Positions 7,841-16,772 of a DNA stretch of 64,000 nt are shown here, one piece after another. Position numbers and translations under genes: made by a program. Within the stretch, counting starts at the first letter, position 1, and each line of letters begins with the position of its first letter. The stretch comes from Falsibacillus albus. GTDB taxonomy: Bacteria > Bacillota > Bacilli > Bacillales > DSM-25281. The notes beneath the pieces are model-generated. The model was not told the origin of the DNA. It made no database searches and worked only from the letters and a program-made list of their open reading frames with translations. The stretch spans positions 1 through 64,000 of the forward strand of contig NZ_RCVZ01000015.1 in NCBI RefSeq assembly GCF_003668575.1, given 5' to 3'.

Positions 7841-9973
7841 TTATTCCTTTGTCAATTTATAGATGATCGCATTCCCATTTTCACTGACTCTTACGTAAGC
7901 GGTATTGGCGCCGTTGCTAAATACACGCTGAATATCATCGGCAAGAAAATATTTTTCGATCCCGTATTCAATATTTTCCCAGCCGACATACGTACCATTT
8001 ATGATGACATCTCCAGCTTCCTTTTCATAAGGTTTGTTCCAATTTCCATCATGCTGATAATAGCCTGCATACTTCCAATATCCATCCAGGTCCTTTCTTA
8101 GAACAACCTGAATTTTCCTTTTCGCTTGGAGCTTATTTTGCAATTCAGGGATCGTGTTGATGTTATAATTGATATGCAGATAATCTCCTTGCATAAACGA
8201 ACGCAATTCCATCGGCTCTATGGATAGTCGAATATAAGATCCGCTTCTCAGCAAGTTCTCATTCGATGCCGCCTGATAGCTGATCAACCCGATCTGCAGT
8301 AGGACCACAACCAGGATCGGGAGCCCTTTTTTCTGTACAAATGATACTCCCTCCCTGACTTTTTCAGGATATTTTCTATCAAAATAAATGGAAAAAGCTA
8401 GAAAGATGATTCCCATTATGAGAAGGGACAGGGATTTATTGAACAAATTCCATGCTAGATCGTAATATTTATTGGCAAGAAATATGAACCAAAATATCCA
8501 GCCGATGCACCACTCGATGTGCATTTTATTTCGCTTTGAGATATAAATAATCACGATCATCAACACGAAAAAGCCGATATTGTATAGGAAGTATAGTGCA
8601 GAAGGGATGTTTTCCAGCATTGTCAGCCCTAAGAAATTGGACAAACCGAGGACAATTGCGGTCCACCTTATTTGTTTCTCCATTTTCCTTAGAAAATAGC
8701 ATGATAGATTCAAGACGAATATTATTAACCCGATCCATCGGAATTCATGCGTCCATTGATTGAGAAGGATAAATGCCTCTGCATTAATAAGCAAATAATG
8801 AAACACCCTCATGCCGATGGACGAAACTCTCCACATCCCCAGAATCAAAACGGCAAGAAGAAATACTTGATAAAATACTTTGTCATTGAACGAAGAGGAA
8901 AGGAACATGATGGCATAGCCAGTCGAAAGCATCGTGTAGCGGATGGGAGGCGTCCATTTAAAATAAAGTGATGGCGCTGCAAGTATGATTAAACTAAGAA
9001 AAAACCAGATGGCGAAGTTAATATCACTGAAGATTAATGTAGTGATGCCAAAAATCGCCGCAACGGCAAAAATGGTGGCAATGAACGTCACGCTCATGAT
9101 GATCATGTTCCGAAGGACTCGATTCATGGGATGTGAACTGATGTATTTTAGAAGCCATACACTGCCAGCGACCAATAAGACGGCTGCGCCCAAAAGTATA
9201 AAGAAAAAGAACTCTTGATAAAACTCTGACATCAGTTCAAGCCCTTTCATGACGATGAAAACTGCTGAAGCAGTTCCTGTAAGGAAGACCAGCCCTTTAT
9301 GGGGATTGACTTTAAGGAAATAATAGAATGATAAGGTGAGCAAAACAATATATAAAGCATTCATGAACCAGCCAAATCCATGAAATTCATGGACGATGCC
9401 CAAATAAAGTGAATATAAGTGAAAGATGATCAGTCCCATATATTTGATGACCGGGGAATGAAAAATCCCCTTTGCTGCAAAAGATGCCAATAAAAGATTG
9501 ACGATCGCGGCTGAAAATAATAATATAAACTCTTTCCAAGGCACCCAATCTATCGAGTATCCTTGTGGGTCATAATAGAATGCAAATGCAAGGTTGGCCA
9601 AAATGAAGCTCATGATGTAAAAGGGCTGATACTTCGTAACGATGGAAAATATTAGTGCAGGCAAAAGCCAGATTAAAAATAGCCAATAACTGTCTGCGTG
9701 GGAATTATAGATCTGACCGATAAGACCGACTGATATCCCGAAAGAAACGGCCCCTGCGACCATCGTCCATCTGCTTAAGAATAGATGCCTTTCTAATAGC
9801 TTTGATACGATAAAGCTCACTAAATAGAATATAATGAAGATTGATACGCTAAAAACGACTTTTTCTTCTCGGTCAAATCCCTGCCAATTAGAAGCAAAAA
9901 AGTAAGATATCCCTGCAAGAAGCAAACTTATCGCCATTAAGTAACCCGTTCGGATCAATCGAAGCTGAGCCAT
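7841..9973 (-). CDS. DUF2157 / GDYXXLXY-domain membrane protein
   Basis: 710 aa, with about 15 to 18 hydrophobic helices over the first 540 residues. The N-terminal part (RTGYLMAISLLLAGISYFFA ... NWQGFDREEK) matches the DUF2157 pattern. The C-terminal soluble part contains FMQGDYLHINY, the signature of GDYXXLXY proteins, preceded by IRLSIEPMELRS. The two domains are often found together or side by side; the function is unknown. The start at 9973 is chosen because GGGGG lies 7 nt upstream; 22 further upstream codons lack support. The gene stands alone. Confidence 0.8.
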   Translation of the reverse strand: MAQLRLIRTGYLMAISLLLAGISYFFASNWQGFDREEKVVFSVSIFIIFYLVSFIVSKLLERHLFLSRWTMVAGAVSFGISVGLIGQIYNSHADSYWLFLIWLLPALIFSIVTKYQPFYIMSFILANLAFAFYYDPQGYSIDWVPWKEFILLFSAAIVNLLLASFAAKGIFHSPVIKYMGLIIFHLYSLYLGIVHEFHGFGWFMNALYIVLLTLSFYYFLKVNPHKGLVFLTGTASAVFIVMKGLELMSEFYQEFFFFILLGAAVLLVAGSVWLLKYISSHPMNRVLRNMIIMSVTFIATIFAVAAIFGITTLIFSDINFAIWFFLSLIILAAPSLYFKWTPPIRYTMLSTGYAIMFLSSSFNDKVFYQVFLLAVLILGMWRVSSIGMRVFHYLLINAEAFILLNQWTHEFRWIGLIIFVLNLSCYFLRKMEKQIRWTAIVLGLSNFLGLTMLENIPSALYFLYNIGFFVLMIVIIYISKRNKMHIEWCIGWIFWFIFLANKYYDLAWNLFNKSLSLLIMGIIFLAFSIYFDRKYPEKVREGVSFVQKKGLPILVVVLLQIGLISYQAASNENLLRSGSYIRLSIEPMELRSFMQGDYLHINYNINTIPELQNKLQAKRKIQVVLRKDLDGYWKYAGYYQHDGNWNKPYEKEAGDVIINGTYVGWENIEYGIEKYFLADDIQRVFSNGANTAYVRVSENGNAIIYKLTKE

Positions 9974-10128
9974 TTCCAATCCCCCTTTGTCAAACAAACA
10001 TTTTCTGCTGATGGTTTTTACACATCGTATATAAGTCATAAAGGCTATAATTAAATATATGTTTTGCTGGATTAAGAATACTTACAAACGATCGCATTAA
10101 TATCTTTTACAGTTAGGATTGATGAAAT

Positions 10129-10659
10129 ATGTACGCTGCGGTGCTTCATTTTGAAGATAAAGCAGAAAAGGAGATCAAAAGAATTTGGCATTCATTATCC
10201 AAAGAAGGTATCACGGATTATGCATTTGAAATCAAACATCGCAATCCACACATCACAATGGCAAGCTATGAACAACTTCCGTTAGATCAATTTGAAAGTG
10301 AATTTATGAGCCACTTTAATCATGTTTCCAGCTTCACTCTTTCCTTTCAAACATTGGGAACCTTTATCCAATCAGGAGCTCTCTTCCTGTCACCGGTACC
10401 TACTGGTTCATTCATGCAGATTCATGAGGATTATCACCGAAATTTTATAAAGTATCAGGACCCAAATTCATTATATGTTCCAGAAAAATGGATCCCCCAT
10501 TGTACATTGGCCAATCGTTTAAATGATGCAAAGCTTCTGGAAGCATTGCATCACTGTACTCGAATTCTTGGTCCCATTCAGGCCAAGGTGACGGAAGCTG
10601 CACTCATTCAAGTGTGCAAAGATGAAGCTCCGACTTTGTTCAAAGCTGAATTAATTTAA
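10129..10659 (+). CDS. 2H-phosphoesterase / 2'-5' RNA ligase family protein
   Basis: 176 aa. Two H-x-T/S-like catalytic motifs are visible: NPHITMAS (about residues 44-51) and WIPHCTLAN (about 124-132). This is the hallmark of the 2H superfamily (YjcG/LigT/CPDase-like), which cleaves or forms 2',5' or cyclic phosphate linkages in nucleotides or RNA. Length fits the family. It is divergent from the large membrane-protein gene, with about 155 bp between. The substrate is not known. Confidence 0.85.
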   Translation: MYAAVLHFEDKAEKEIKRIWHSLSKEGITDYAFEIKHRNPHITMASYEQLPLDQFESEFMSHFNHVSSFTLSFQTLGTFIQSGALFLSPVPTGSFMQIHEDYHRNFIKYQDPNSLYVPEKWIPHCTLANRLNDAKLLEALHHCTRILGPIQAKVTEAALIQVCKDEAPTLFKAELI

Positions 10660-10811
10660 CACAAGGATGAATCATTAATGATGAATTTGGTCCTTTTTGT
10701 AAAAGGTATTGATCTCATATGGGGTCTTGATTCTTCAGCTAAATCATTTTCTTTCTTCATCGTTTCATTTTGAAATATCCGGAAAATAAAGCTGTTAGTA
10801 TACTGCTGTTT

Positions 10812-10890
10812 CATCCGTGCAAGAATTCGCTTCCTACGGGGCCTCACCTGTCCCGCTGATCCCGCTGGAGTCTAAGTCTTGGACTCCTTT
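10812..10890. repeat. Remnant of the GC-rich Bacillus-type intergenic element
   Basis: The stretch GTGCAAGAATTCGC ... CGGGGCCTCACCTGTCCCGC ... CTGGAGTCTAAGTCTTGGACTCC matches parts of the longer elements at 21262-21510 and 34599-34993 (GGGTCTCACCTGTCC, CCGGAGTCTTCGTCTTGCACTCC). It is far more GC-rich than its flanks. No gene is supported between 10660 and 10917. Confidence 0.6.
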
Positions 10891-10917
10891 TAACAGCTTG
10901 AAATTTACTTAAATCTG

Positions 10918-11454
10918 TCAGCTTAGTACTTTTCCCATTATTACTTGTAAGTTATTTTCCGAGAGAACAGGGGCATCTTTTTTAATTAATTTCCACCCTT
11001 CCTTTATGTATAAATTAATTGCCGGCCTATTATCGGTGCCAGTAGTTAAAACAGCCGTTTTAAGATTAATGTTCTGCAATAAAGTGTCATGCAATTTACT
11101 TGCTATACCAAGTCGTTTATATGAATGGTTTACTGCTATTTCAACAAATTCAAAACAATTGGATAACCAAGTATCCCTCTCAATCGCTGATAACTGATAG
11201 GCAATTTTTTCTCTATAAAACTGGCCAGGCAAACTTTCATATCCATATGTAAAACCAATTAAATTACCCTCTTCATCTAAGGCTTTCAAACCGAAAAAAC
11301 CATGATAATTTGCATGTTTCTTTATATTTTTTATAGCATGTTCCTTATCTTCAAGTGAATATTCCTTTCCTAAAAATGTCCTACAATATAGTTCTCCAAT
11401 TTTTTCTATGTCAGAGTCATTATCATAAAATTGTACAATTTCCACATTTCTCAC
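10918..11454 (-). CDS. GNAT-family N-acetyltransferase
   Basis: 178 aa. The acetyl-CoA pyrophosphate loop is seen as VNHSYKRLGIASKLHDTLL (about residues 108-126), and the C-terminal motif B region as TDNRPAINLYIKEGW. Acceptor substrate unknown. The gene is noticeably more AT-rich than its neighbours and sits between repeat-bearing gaps, so recent acquisition is possible (inference). The ribosome binding site is weak (GGGTGAG 5 nt upstream of ATG). Confidence 0.8.
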   Translation of the reverse strand: MRNVEIVQFYDNDSDIEKIGELYCRTFLGKEYSLEDKEHAIKNIKKHANYHGFFGLKALDEEGNLIGFTYGYESLPGQFYREKIAYQLSAIERDTWLSNCFEFVEIAVNHSYKRLGIASKLHDTLLQNINLKTAVLTTGTDNRPAINLYIKEGWKLIKKDAPVLSENNLQVIMGKVLS

Positions 11455-11541
11455 CCTATTATAGTACCTCCCAAAAATTAATTATTTTGTAATATGTAGT
11501 TTTTCAACTCTCAAGGAAAATCAACAATCTACATCGTTTTT

Positions 11542-12477
11542 TTATTTCACATCAAATGAAGTTTGTTTTCCGTGATCCAAACACTGTTTTTGAAAGGTCA
11601 GCAAAGCTGCCCCATGTTCAAACGGGAAGGAAGCTAGAATATGCATGGCAAATGGATCAGTTGTATCGGCCTCGGCTTGAAGAAATGTAAATCCGTATTC
11701 CTTGGAGAATAGAAGTTGCAACGAAACTATAAGCCGCAAATGCTCCATATGTTCATGGTTGACTGCTCCACACCATCCCAATTCACATGTATCAATGCGC
11801 TCTTCCCCATGATGAAGGAATGAGTACACCATAGGCTCCCCTTCCTTAATCAGCACATAGCTTCCTTCTTTGATGAGATCATTTTGAAAAACTAATCCTT
11901 CCCATCTGGATAGAGAAAGTGATGCTACAGGGTTAGCCAGGTGCGTTTCTTCATATGTATGTTTGACTAGTTTTATCAATTTTTCTTTTAAGCAAATATC
12001 CTCGGAAACTTCTTGAAGGGTTAAGAGGATATATCCATTTGGAACAGTGGTATTACAGCCTATCCTATGATTCCTTAGCGGAAGTGTCGGCATGAATGTC
12101 TTCCGCATTTCATAAAAGCCATTCTGTTCATAAATCAGTTTAAGACGGAGATTGGATTCCCATATGGAAGTCTGCATGGGGATATCTGATGACAGTACAC
12201 TCTCAAGTTGTCCCAATAGTGCATTGGCCACAGATGGATCACAATCATGGGATAGTTTCATTGCGATGTAGTGACAATAAGGATGAAAGTAGTTTTTCCA
12301 CGATGTCGCAATCCCCATCAACTCCCCGGCCACCTTCCCAGTATAACTGCTTATTCGGGAACCTTCCTTTATCATTTTTAGTACATCTACATGAACATCT
12401 TCCCAGCAGGCAGCTTCCTGCAACGACTCTTCATTCTCTCTATCGTATCGCGAAATCTCAATTTCATTCGATTTCAC
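11542..12477 (-). CDS. Two-domain GNAT-like acetyltransferase
   Basis: About 311 aa from the preferred GTG start. The first part (ISSYTGKVAGELMGIATSW ... WESNLRLKLIYEQNGFYEM) has GNAT-fold character, and the second half (LIKEGSYVLIKEGEPMVYSF ... HMEHLRLIVSLQLLF) looks like a second degenerate GNAT domain; neither has a textbook Q/R-x-x-G-x-G/A loop, so activity is uncertain. GGGAGG lies about 9 nt before the GTG at 12477. An ATG at 12486 abuts the ribosome binding site, and a longer frame to 12555 would translate through the repeated GGTGCCTGTCACC motif; both are rejected. Confidence 0.6.
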   Translation of the reverse strand: MKSNEIEISRYDRENEESLQEAACWEDVHVDVLKMIKEGSRISSYTGKVAGELMGIATSWKNYFHPYCHYIAMKLSHDCDPSVANALLGQLESVLSSDIPMQTSIWESNLRLKLIYEQNGFYEMRKTFMPTLPLRNHRIGCNTTVPNGYILLTLQEVSEDICLKEKLIKLVKHTYEETHLANPVASLSLSRWEGLVFQNDLIKEGSYVLIKEGEPMVYSFLHHGEERIDTCELGWCGAVNHEHMEHLRLIVSLQLLFSKEYGFTFLQAEADTTDPFAMHILASFPFEHGAALLTFQKQCLDHGKQTSFDVK

Positions 12478-12649
12478 CTCATTCATCCTCCCTATTTCGT
12501 TGGTGCCTGTCACCAAGGTGCAGGGTCTGTTTATTATTTCTTCATGAAGTTCCATTTCCCTTTTTTTACATTTTTTCTGAATGCATTTCTATTTTTCGAT
12601 ATAATTGAAGTTAAATAGAATTTTAATGATGAGGATTGTAGGTGTTCGA

Positions 12650-13279
12650 ATGGAAGAGACTCTAAACATATTCAATGAAAACTATCAAAGGATTGGCGAG
12701 GCATCGAGAGATGAGGTACATGATAAAGGATATTGGCATGAGACGTTTCAATGCTGGTGTTACTCATGTTTTGAGGGAACTCCATATATTTACTTTCAAA
12801 TGAGGAGTCCAGAGAAAAAGGATTATCCTAATCAATTGGATATCACTGCTGCCGGCCATATCCTGGCCAATGAAACCTTGGAGGATGGTGTGCGTGAGCT
12901 GGAGGAGGAACTGGGGATCGAATCAGTTGACCCGGATGAATTAGAGTATGCGGGTATGATAAAAAATGAAATCATCACAACTTCCATCACCGATCGTGAA
13001 TTTTGTCATGTGTATTTATACCAGTTAGTTGAAGGATTTCAATTTGATATTCAAGAAGAGGAACTTTCAGGTATCTTCCATACACCATTGGAAGAATTCA
13101 TCAAGCTCATAGAAGGTGATGCGAAGTCAATCAAGGCAGATGGCTTTTTCCAGAAAGACATGTGTCGAGTTGAAAAGACATTGGAAGTCACAAAAGAGGA
13201 TTTCGTTCCACATGACCATGCTTATTATAAGGCACTTGGCCCCGTCTTTAGGGGAATTACAGATCCTAAACCAAAATAA
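12650..13279 (+). CDS. Nudix hydrolase
   Basis: 209 aa. The Nudix box is complete: GHILANETLEDGVRELEEEL followed by GI (about residues 69-90), matching GX5EX7REUXEEXGU with all metal-binding glutamates. The N-terminal IFNENYQRIGEASRDEVHDKG and HETFQCW pattern resembles the isopentenyl-diphosphate isomerase-like/YfcD subgroup of Nudix proteins. It hydrolyses nucleoside-diphosphate-linked substrates; the actual one is unknown. A bidirectional terminator follows. Confidence 0.88.
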   Translation: MEETLNIFNENYQRIGEASRDEVHDKGYWHETFQCWCYSCFEGTPYIYFQMRSPEKKDYPNQLDITAAGHILANETLEDGVRELEEELGIESVDPDELEYAGMIKNEIITTSITDREFCHVYLYQLVEGFQFDIQEEELSGIFHTPLEEFIKLIEGDAKSIKADGFFQKDMCRVEKTLEVTKEDFVPHDHAYYKALGPVFRGITDPKPK

Positions 13280-13282
13280 TAA

Positions 13283-13316
13283 AAGCTTGGAGCATCGTTC
13301 CTCCAAGCTTACTTTT
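13283..13316. terminator. Bidirectional terminator between Nudix gene and 32-aa gene
   Basis: AAGCTTGGAG / CTCCAAGCTT, perfect 10-bp stem with 8-nt loop; ACTTTTC follows on the plus strand and TTTTATTATTTT on the minus strand. Confidence 0.82.
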
Positions 13317-13374
13317 CTGGACATATTAATTGACTCACCGCATGTAATGAAGTGTTTCAATCATGCCCCATTGC

Positions 13375-13473
13375 TTATTCTTCTTCCAAAATTTCATCTA
13401 TATCTACGTATTCAATCGAAAAATCCTCTTCCGCAAAATCGGCCGTTTCCGCTAATAATTGATCAATATCCAT
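13375..13473 (-). CDS. Very small acidic protein, 32 aa
   Basis: MDIDQLLAETADFAEEDFSI and so on, ending ILEEE. Fifteen of 32 residues are Asp/Glu, with no Lys or Arg. The ribosome binding site is excellent (GAGGAGG, 9 nt before ATG), and a terminator lies 60 bases beyond the stop. I know no function. Such acidic micro-proteins can act as regulators of a basic partner, but no partner is indicated here. Confidence 0.65.
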   Translation of the reverse strand: MDIDQLLAETADFAEEDFSIEYVDIDEILEEE

Positions 13474-13712
13474 TGCGTGATACCTCCTCAATTAATGGAA
13501 TGATGCTGACGATAGCCTGTGGATCATTCCCCTTTACTATACCATTCGACCATGGTTTTGAAACTATGGGGGTCGATTACATTTTGATTAAATCTATGTA
13601 ATGGGCTTGTCATATTTCTATTCTGTAAAAACTTTCCCGGCATGAACCATAATGATAAATTTAATCCGATTGCGTCAATTCAGATACTGGAAGCATTGGA
13701 GAGAAGCTGCAT

Positions 13713-13910
13713 TCACTTGCTGTCGAGCAGTGAATAGAAGATGTTATCAAACTGGCATTGGTGGCAGGTCACCTTTAGCAACGCTTTTCCATATTCGTTG
13801 ATGTTCACCACTTCGGCGCGCAAGATGCCTTTATGTTGCGGCATTTGAGACCAGGGGAGAATTCGCCTGCAGTTTTTGCAGGATATTACGTGGTCAATTC
13901 CATCACTCAT
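13713..13910 (-). CDS. Small zinc-ribbon-like protein
   Basis: 65 aa with two CxxC knuckles, CKNC (about residues 11-14) and CHQC (about 49-52), spaced as in a zinc ribbon. A GILRAEVVNINEYGKALLKV strand-rich stretch lies between them. GGGGAT before the ATG at 13910 decides the start over an ATG six codons upstream. Function unknown; it may bind nucleic acid or protein. Confidence 0.7.
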   Translation of the reverse strand: MSDGIDHVISCKNCRRILPWSQMPQHKGILRAEVVNINEYGKALLKVTCHQCQFDNIFYSLLDSK

Positions 13911-14083
13911 TACGATCCCCCTATTCAAATTTGACTATTTACATAGTACATTCTTTTAAAAAGATAATCTACATATATTCCTAGAGTTATTGTGGAATAT
14001 GGAAATTGGAGGGAATGGTATAAATTTGGATTGTTTTTAGAGTGAAAATGCCTTTCATTGAAATTCATCAAAACGTTTCAACT

Positions 14084-14140
14084 AAAAAAAATGCCCTCAT
14101 TCCCATGTTGGATTAGAAATAATCAAACATGGAGGATGAG
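14084..14140 (-). terminator. Terminator of the GntR-ABC-sigma operon
   Basis: An imperfect stem of about 20 bp (CTCATCCTCCATGTTTGATTA / TAATCCAACATGGGAATGAG on the minus strand) ends in eight T. It closes the operon that starts near 18050. Confidence 0.8.
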
Positions 14141-14143
14141 AGC

Positions 14144-14227
14144 TCAATCATTTTTAATTTTATTATCTCCAGCCATTAAGAAGGCCTCCTTCAAAATCAC
14201 CTGAAGAAATGCATCAATTTTTTCCAT
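14144..14227 (-). CDS. Possible 27-aa peptide downstream of the sigma gene
   Basis: A short frame, MEKIDAFLQVILKEAFLMAG then DNKIKND, lies between the sigma gene stop (13 bp away) and the operon terminator. No good ribosome binding site precedes its first ATG. A strong GAAGGAGG lies inside it, ahead of an internal ATG that would give only ten residues. Real translation is uncertain. Confidence 0.25.
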   Translation of the reverse strand: MEKIDAFLQVILKEAFLMAGDNKIKND

Positions 14228-14240
14228 TACAGCTCATAAT

Positions 14241-14777
14241 TCATGCGCTTTCACGGCAGTTCATCATTAATTTTAACTGTTTTCTCGCACGATACATTCT
14301 CGTTTTTACAGTGGCAGGTTTTAGATGAAGTTTTTCAGCAATTTCATGCTCCTTCAAGCCAAATTGGATGCGGAGCAGAAATACTTCTTTTTGGCAATCA
14401 GGCAGAAGGAGAATTTTTTCATGAATATTCTCTTTCATGAACAGCAGTTCCACTTCGTTTTCTACAATACCGCTTTCTTGATTTCCTTGTTTAATAATGG
14501 TGATATCGGTATCATCGACCATAGTTTCTTTTAATCTCTTTTCTTTGCGGATGAAATCGATAGCGGTTCTCGTTGCAATTGATGACAGCCAGGCACCGAG
14601 CTTATTCTGATCTTCAATGGAATCCATTTTTTTATAGGCTTTGAGAAAGGTTTCCTGCATGATATCTTCCGCCAATCCAACATCTTTGATCATGCGATAG
14701 CCGATTTGGTAAATCAGCTTATGAAACTTGGCAAAAACCTCATCAAAACCCATTCTGGACTCAAAAATCACGTCCAT
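14241..14777 (-). CDS. RNA polymerase sigma factor, ECF-like
   Basis: 178 aa. Region 2 is seen as FAKFHKLIYQIGYRMIKDVG ... LAEDIMQETFLKAYK and LGAWLSSIATRTAIDFIRKE (about residues 15-80). Region 4 is the C-terminal HTH, LPDCQKEVFLLRIQFGLKEH ... EIAEKLHLKPATVKTRMYRARKQL. The two are joined by a short linker without region 3, which is the ECF (sigma-70 group 4) layout. It begins 15 bp after the permease gene behind GGGGGGG and is co-transcribed with it. No gene encoding a recognisable anti-sigma factor is adjacent. Confidence 0.88.
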   Translation of the reverse strand: MDVIFESRMGFDEVFAKFHKLIYQIGYRMIKDVGLAEDIMQETFLKAYKKMDSIEDQNKLGAWLSSIATRTAIDFIRKEKRLKETMVDDTDITIIKQGNQESGIVENEVELLFMKENIHEKILLLPDCQKEVFLLRIQFGLKEHEIAEKLHLKPATVKTRMYRARKQLKLMMNCRESA

Positions 14778-14792
14778 CTTGTTCCCCCCCGA

Positions 14793-16772
14793 TTATTTTA
14801 ATTGCCCCAGTATGCTGACCGGAACTCCCTCTTTTCCGTGATAGTAGATTTCTGGCTGCTTCGAATCATTAAAATATATTGCTGAAACATACTTGTTTCC
14901 GCCACTCCAAATGGCTTTCTTCAACATCTGTTCAATTTCACTTTTTCCAGAGAACTTGATGCCTTTCCCATCCTTCACTAGTTCCTCCATCCGCTTGGAG
15001 GTATCTGTATCTACGTATTTATCCATATTGAAATACATTGCATCCGTGATGATGATCTTTGAAACATCGTTTTCGGTGATTTCGATTTGCTGGAATAAAC
15101 CTTCGCTTGTCAGCCATTCTTTAAAACGTTGCTGACTCTCATCCATCGATATGAAAATGTTTTTATTATCATTGAGATGGACGTTAATTCGATAAAAGGA
15201 ATCTTTTTGCTGCTTCATCGATTCATAGCTTTCCTCAACCGCATCTTTCTTTAAGGCATCCATTGCCTGTTTGACCTTTTCAGGATCGGAAATGACAATT
15301 TTTTTCGGCTCAATCTGACCAGATTCTACTGATATGAAGTCCGCATCATCATTTTTGACATTTAAAATATCATCTTTCGTCTTCTTGTATTCCGTCGATT
15401 CATAAATCGGCTTCAAATACTTATCATATTTGCCTGAATCAAACGTATATTGTCTGACGATCTTTTTACCGTTCTTTAAATAATAGACGATGAAAGATGT
15501 TTGAACATGATGGCCCGCATATTTCTTGAAATGATTTCCTTTTTCATTTTCTGCAATGGCTTTTTGCAATTCCTGCACTCGTTTAATATTTTCAACGCTT
15601 TTCAAGAATTTGGGCTTGTTCACCTCTTCTGGAGAACGGTTGCCCTCAAAAGTATAGTACCATTCGCTTAAATGGACCTTTTCGATATTATCCAGTTTTG
15701 GCACCTTGGTCCCATATTGGAAAACATCCCAGTGGAACAGTACTCCAAGGAATAGGACAAAGACCGCATACCCTGCAAACCCCTTCCAATGAAACGTGAT
15801 TCTCCAGGCTTTCTGAAGGAGCATTTCGGCAAGATAATAGCCCATGATTGAACCTGCAATATACCCGAAGACGGCCCAAGACCAATCATGCTGCATCTGG
15901 CCAAAGTATGCCCCTCCAACAAGCATTGTGCAGAATGCGACACAATACTTAAAAATCGGCTTGAGGATTGGAAATGAAAGTGCTTGTGATACCCCTTCCA
16001 GCTTTCTTTGTTTATATAGGTAGATTGAAGCCAGGTACAGAATCACCGTCACGCCTATATAAAGCCATATTTCCGTTCCGGACAATGGTGAGTTCTTCAA
16101 GTTGATGCTCCTAATGAGAGGGGAATACTTCTCGATTTCCCTTCCCAAAAAATAATCCTGCGGAAAACCGATCAAGAAATAATCGAGATTGAAGCAGAAA
16201 AGCACCATTATACCTGCAGGAAAAATGAGAAAGATATACGTCAAGACCGCTTGAACCGCGGAAATCCCTGTCAGCATCCCTACAAAAATCCCAGACGTAT
16301 ATAGAATTGCATTGATGAGCAAAGTGGCGCCAACCCAAACAAATATTTCATGCACTTGAATATATTCCGAAAGTTCCATTGCTTTTACTTGGATCATAAT
16401 GATGACGGCTGTTAAAACTACCGGTACAATCAAATAAAGACTACCGACAGCAGAATAATGGAATAATAGCTTTTCTCTCTTTATCGGCAGACTGTGCATC
16501 ATATCCGAGGATTTTTTCACTTGCATATAGCGAAATAAAAAGACCGATAGCATTACCGGAATAACAAGGAATAAGATAAATTGAAACTCAGTAACTACGT
16601 CAAACAAACTGTCATACATCGGTGTAAAGTTCCTATCCGGAGAATAGAGCATCTGAATCTGGAGCGGCAAACTGAAAAGAAGACCGAGGAAATATATGAT
16701 GCCGACCCAACCGACGCTTCTATTAATCTGCTTGAATATTTCTCTATTAATCGATGATGTTTTCGATGGCAT
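14793..16772 (-). CDS. ABC-2-type permease with large C-terminal extracytoplasmic domain
   Basis: About 659 aa. Residues about 15-340 hold eight to nine membrane helices (for example WVGIIYFLGLLFSLPLQIQM, FILFLVIPVMLSVFLF). After a last helix (AGYAVFVLFLGVLFHW) comes a soluble tail of about 300 residues, probably outside the membrane, similar to DUF6449 proteins. The start at 16772 (GGGGGAT 7 nt upstream) overlaps the ATPase gene by 26 bp. It pairs with that ATPase as a YtrBC-like transporter. The substrate is unknown; YtrA-controlled transporters in Bacillus respond to cell-wall antibiotics. Confidence 0.8.
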   Translation of the reverse strand: MPSKTSSINREIFKQINRSVGWVGIIYFLGLLFSLPLQIQMLYSPDRNFTPMYDSLFDVVTEFQFILFLVIPVMLSVFLFRYMQVKKSSDMMHSLPIKREKLLFHYSAVGSLYLIVPVVLTAVIIMIQVKAMELSEYIQVHEIFVWVGATLLINAILYTSGIFVGMLTGISAVQAVLTYIFLIFPAGIMVLFCFNLDYFLIGFPQDYFLGREIEKYSPLIRSINLKNSPLSGTEIWLYIGVTVILYLASIYLYKQRKLEGVSQALSFPILKPIFKYCVAFCTMLVGGAYFGQMQHDWSWAVFGYIAGSIMGYYLAEMLLQKAWRITFHWKGFAGYAVFVLFLGVLFHWDVFQYGTKVPKLDNIEKVHLSEWYYTFEGNRSPEEVNKPKFLKSVENIKRVQELQKAIAENEKGNHFKKYAGHHVQTSFIVYYLKNGKKIVRQYTFDSGKYDKYLKPIYESTEYKKTKDDILNVKNDDADFISVESGQIEPKKIVISDPEKVKQAMDALKKDAVEESYESMKQQKDSFYRINVHLNDNKNIFISMDESQQRFKEWLTSEGLFQQIEITENDVSKIIITDAMYFNMDKYVDTDTSKRMEELVKDGKGIKFSGKSEIEQMLKKAIWSGGNKYVSAIYFNDSKQPEIYYHGKEGVPVSILGQLK

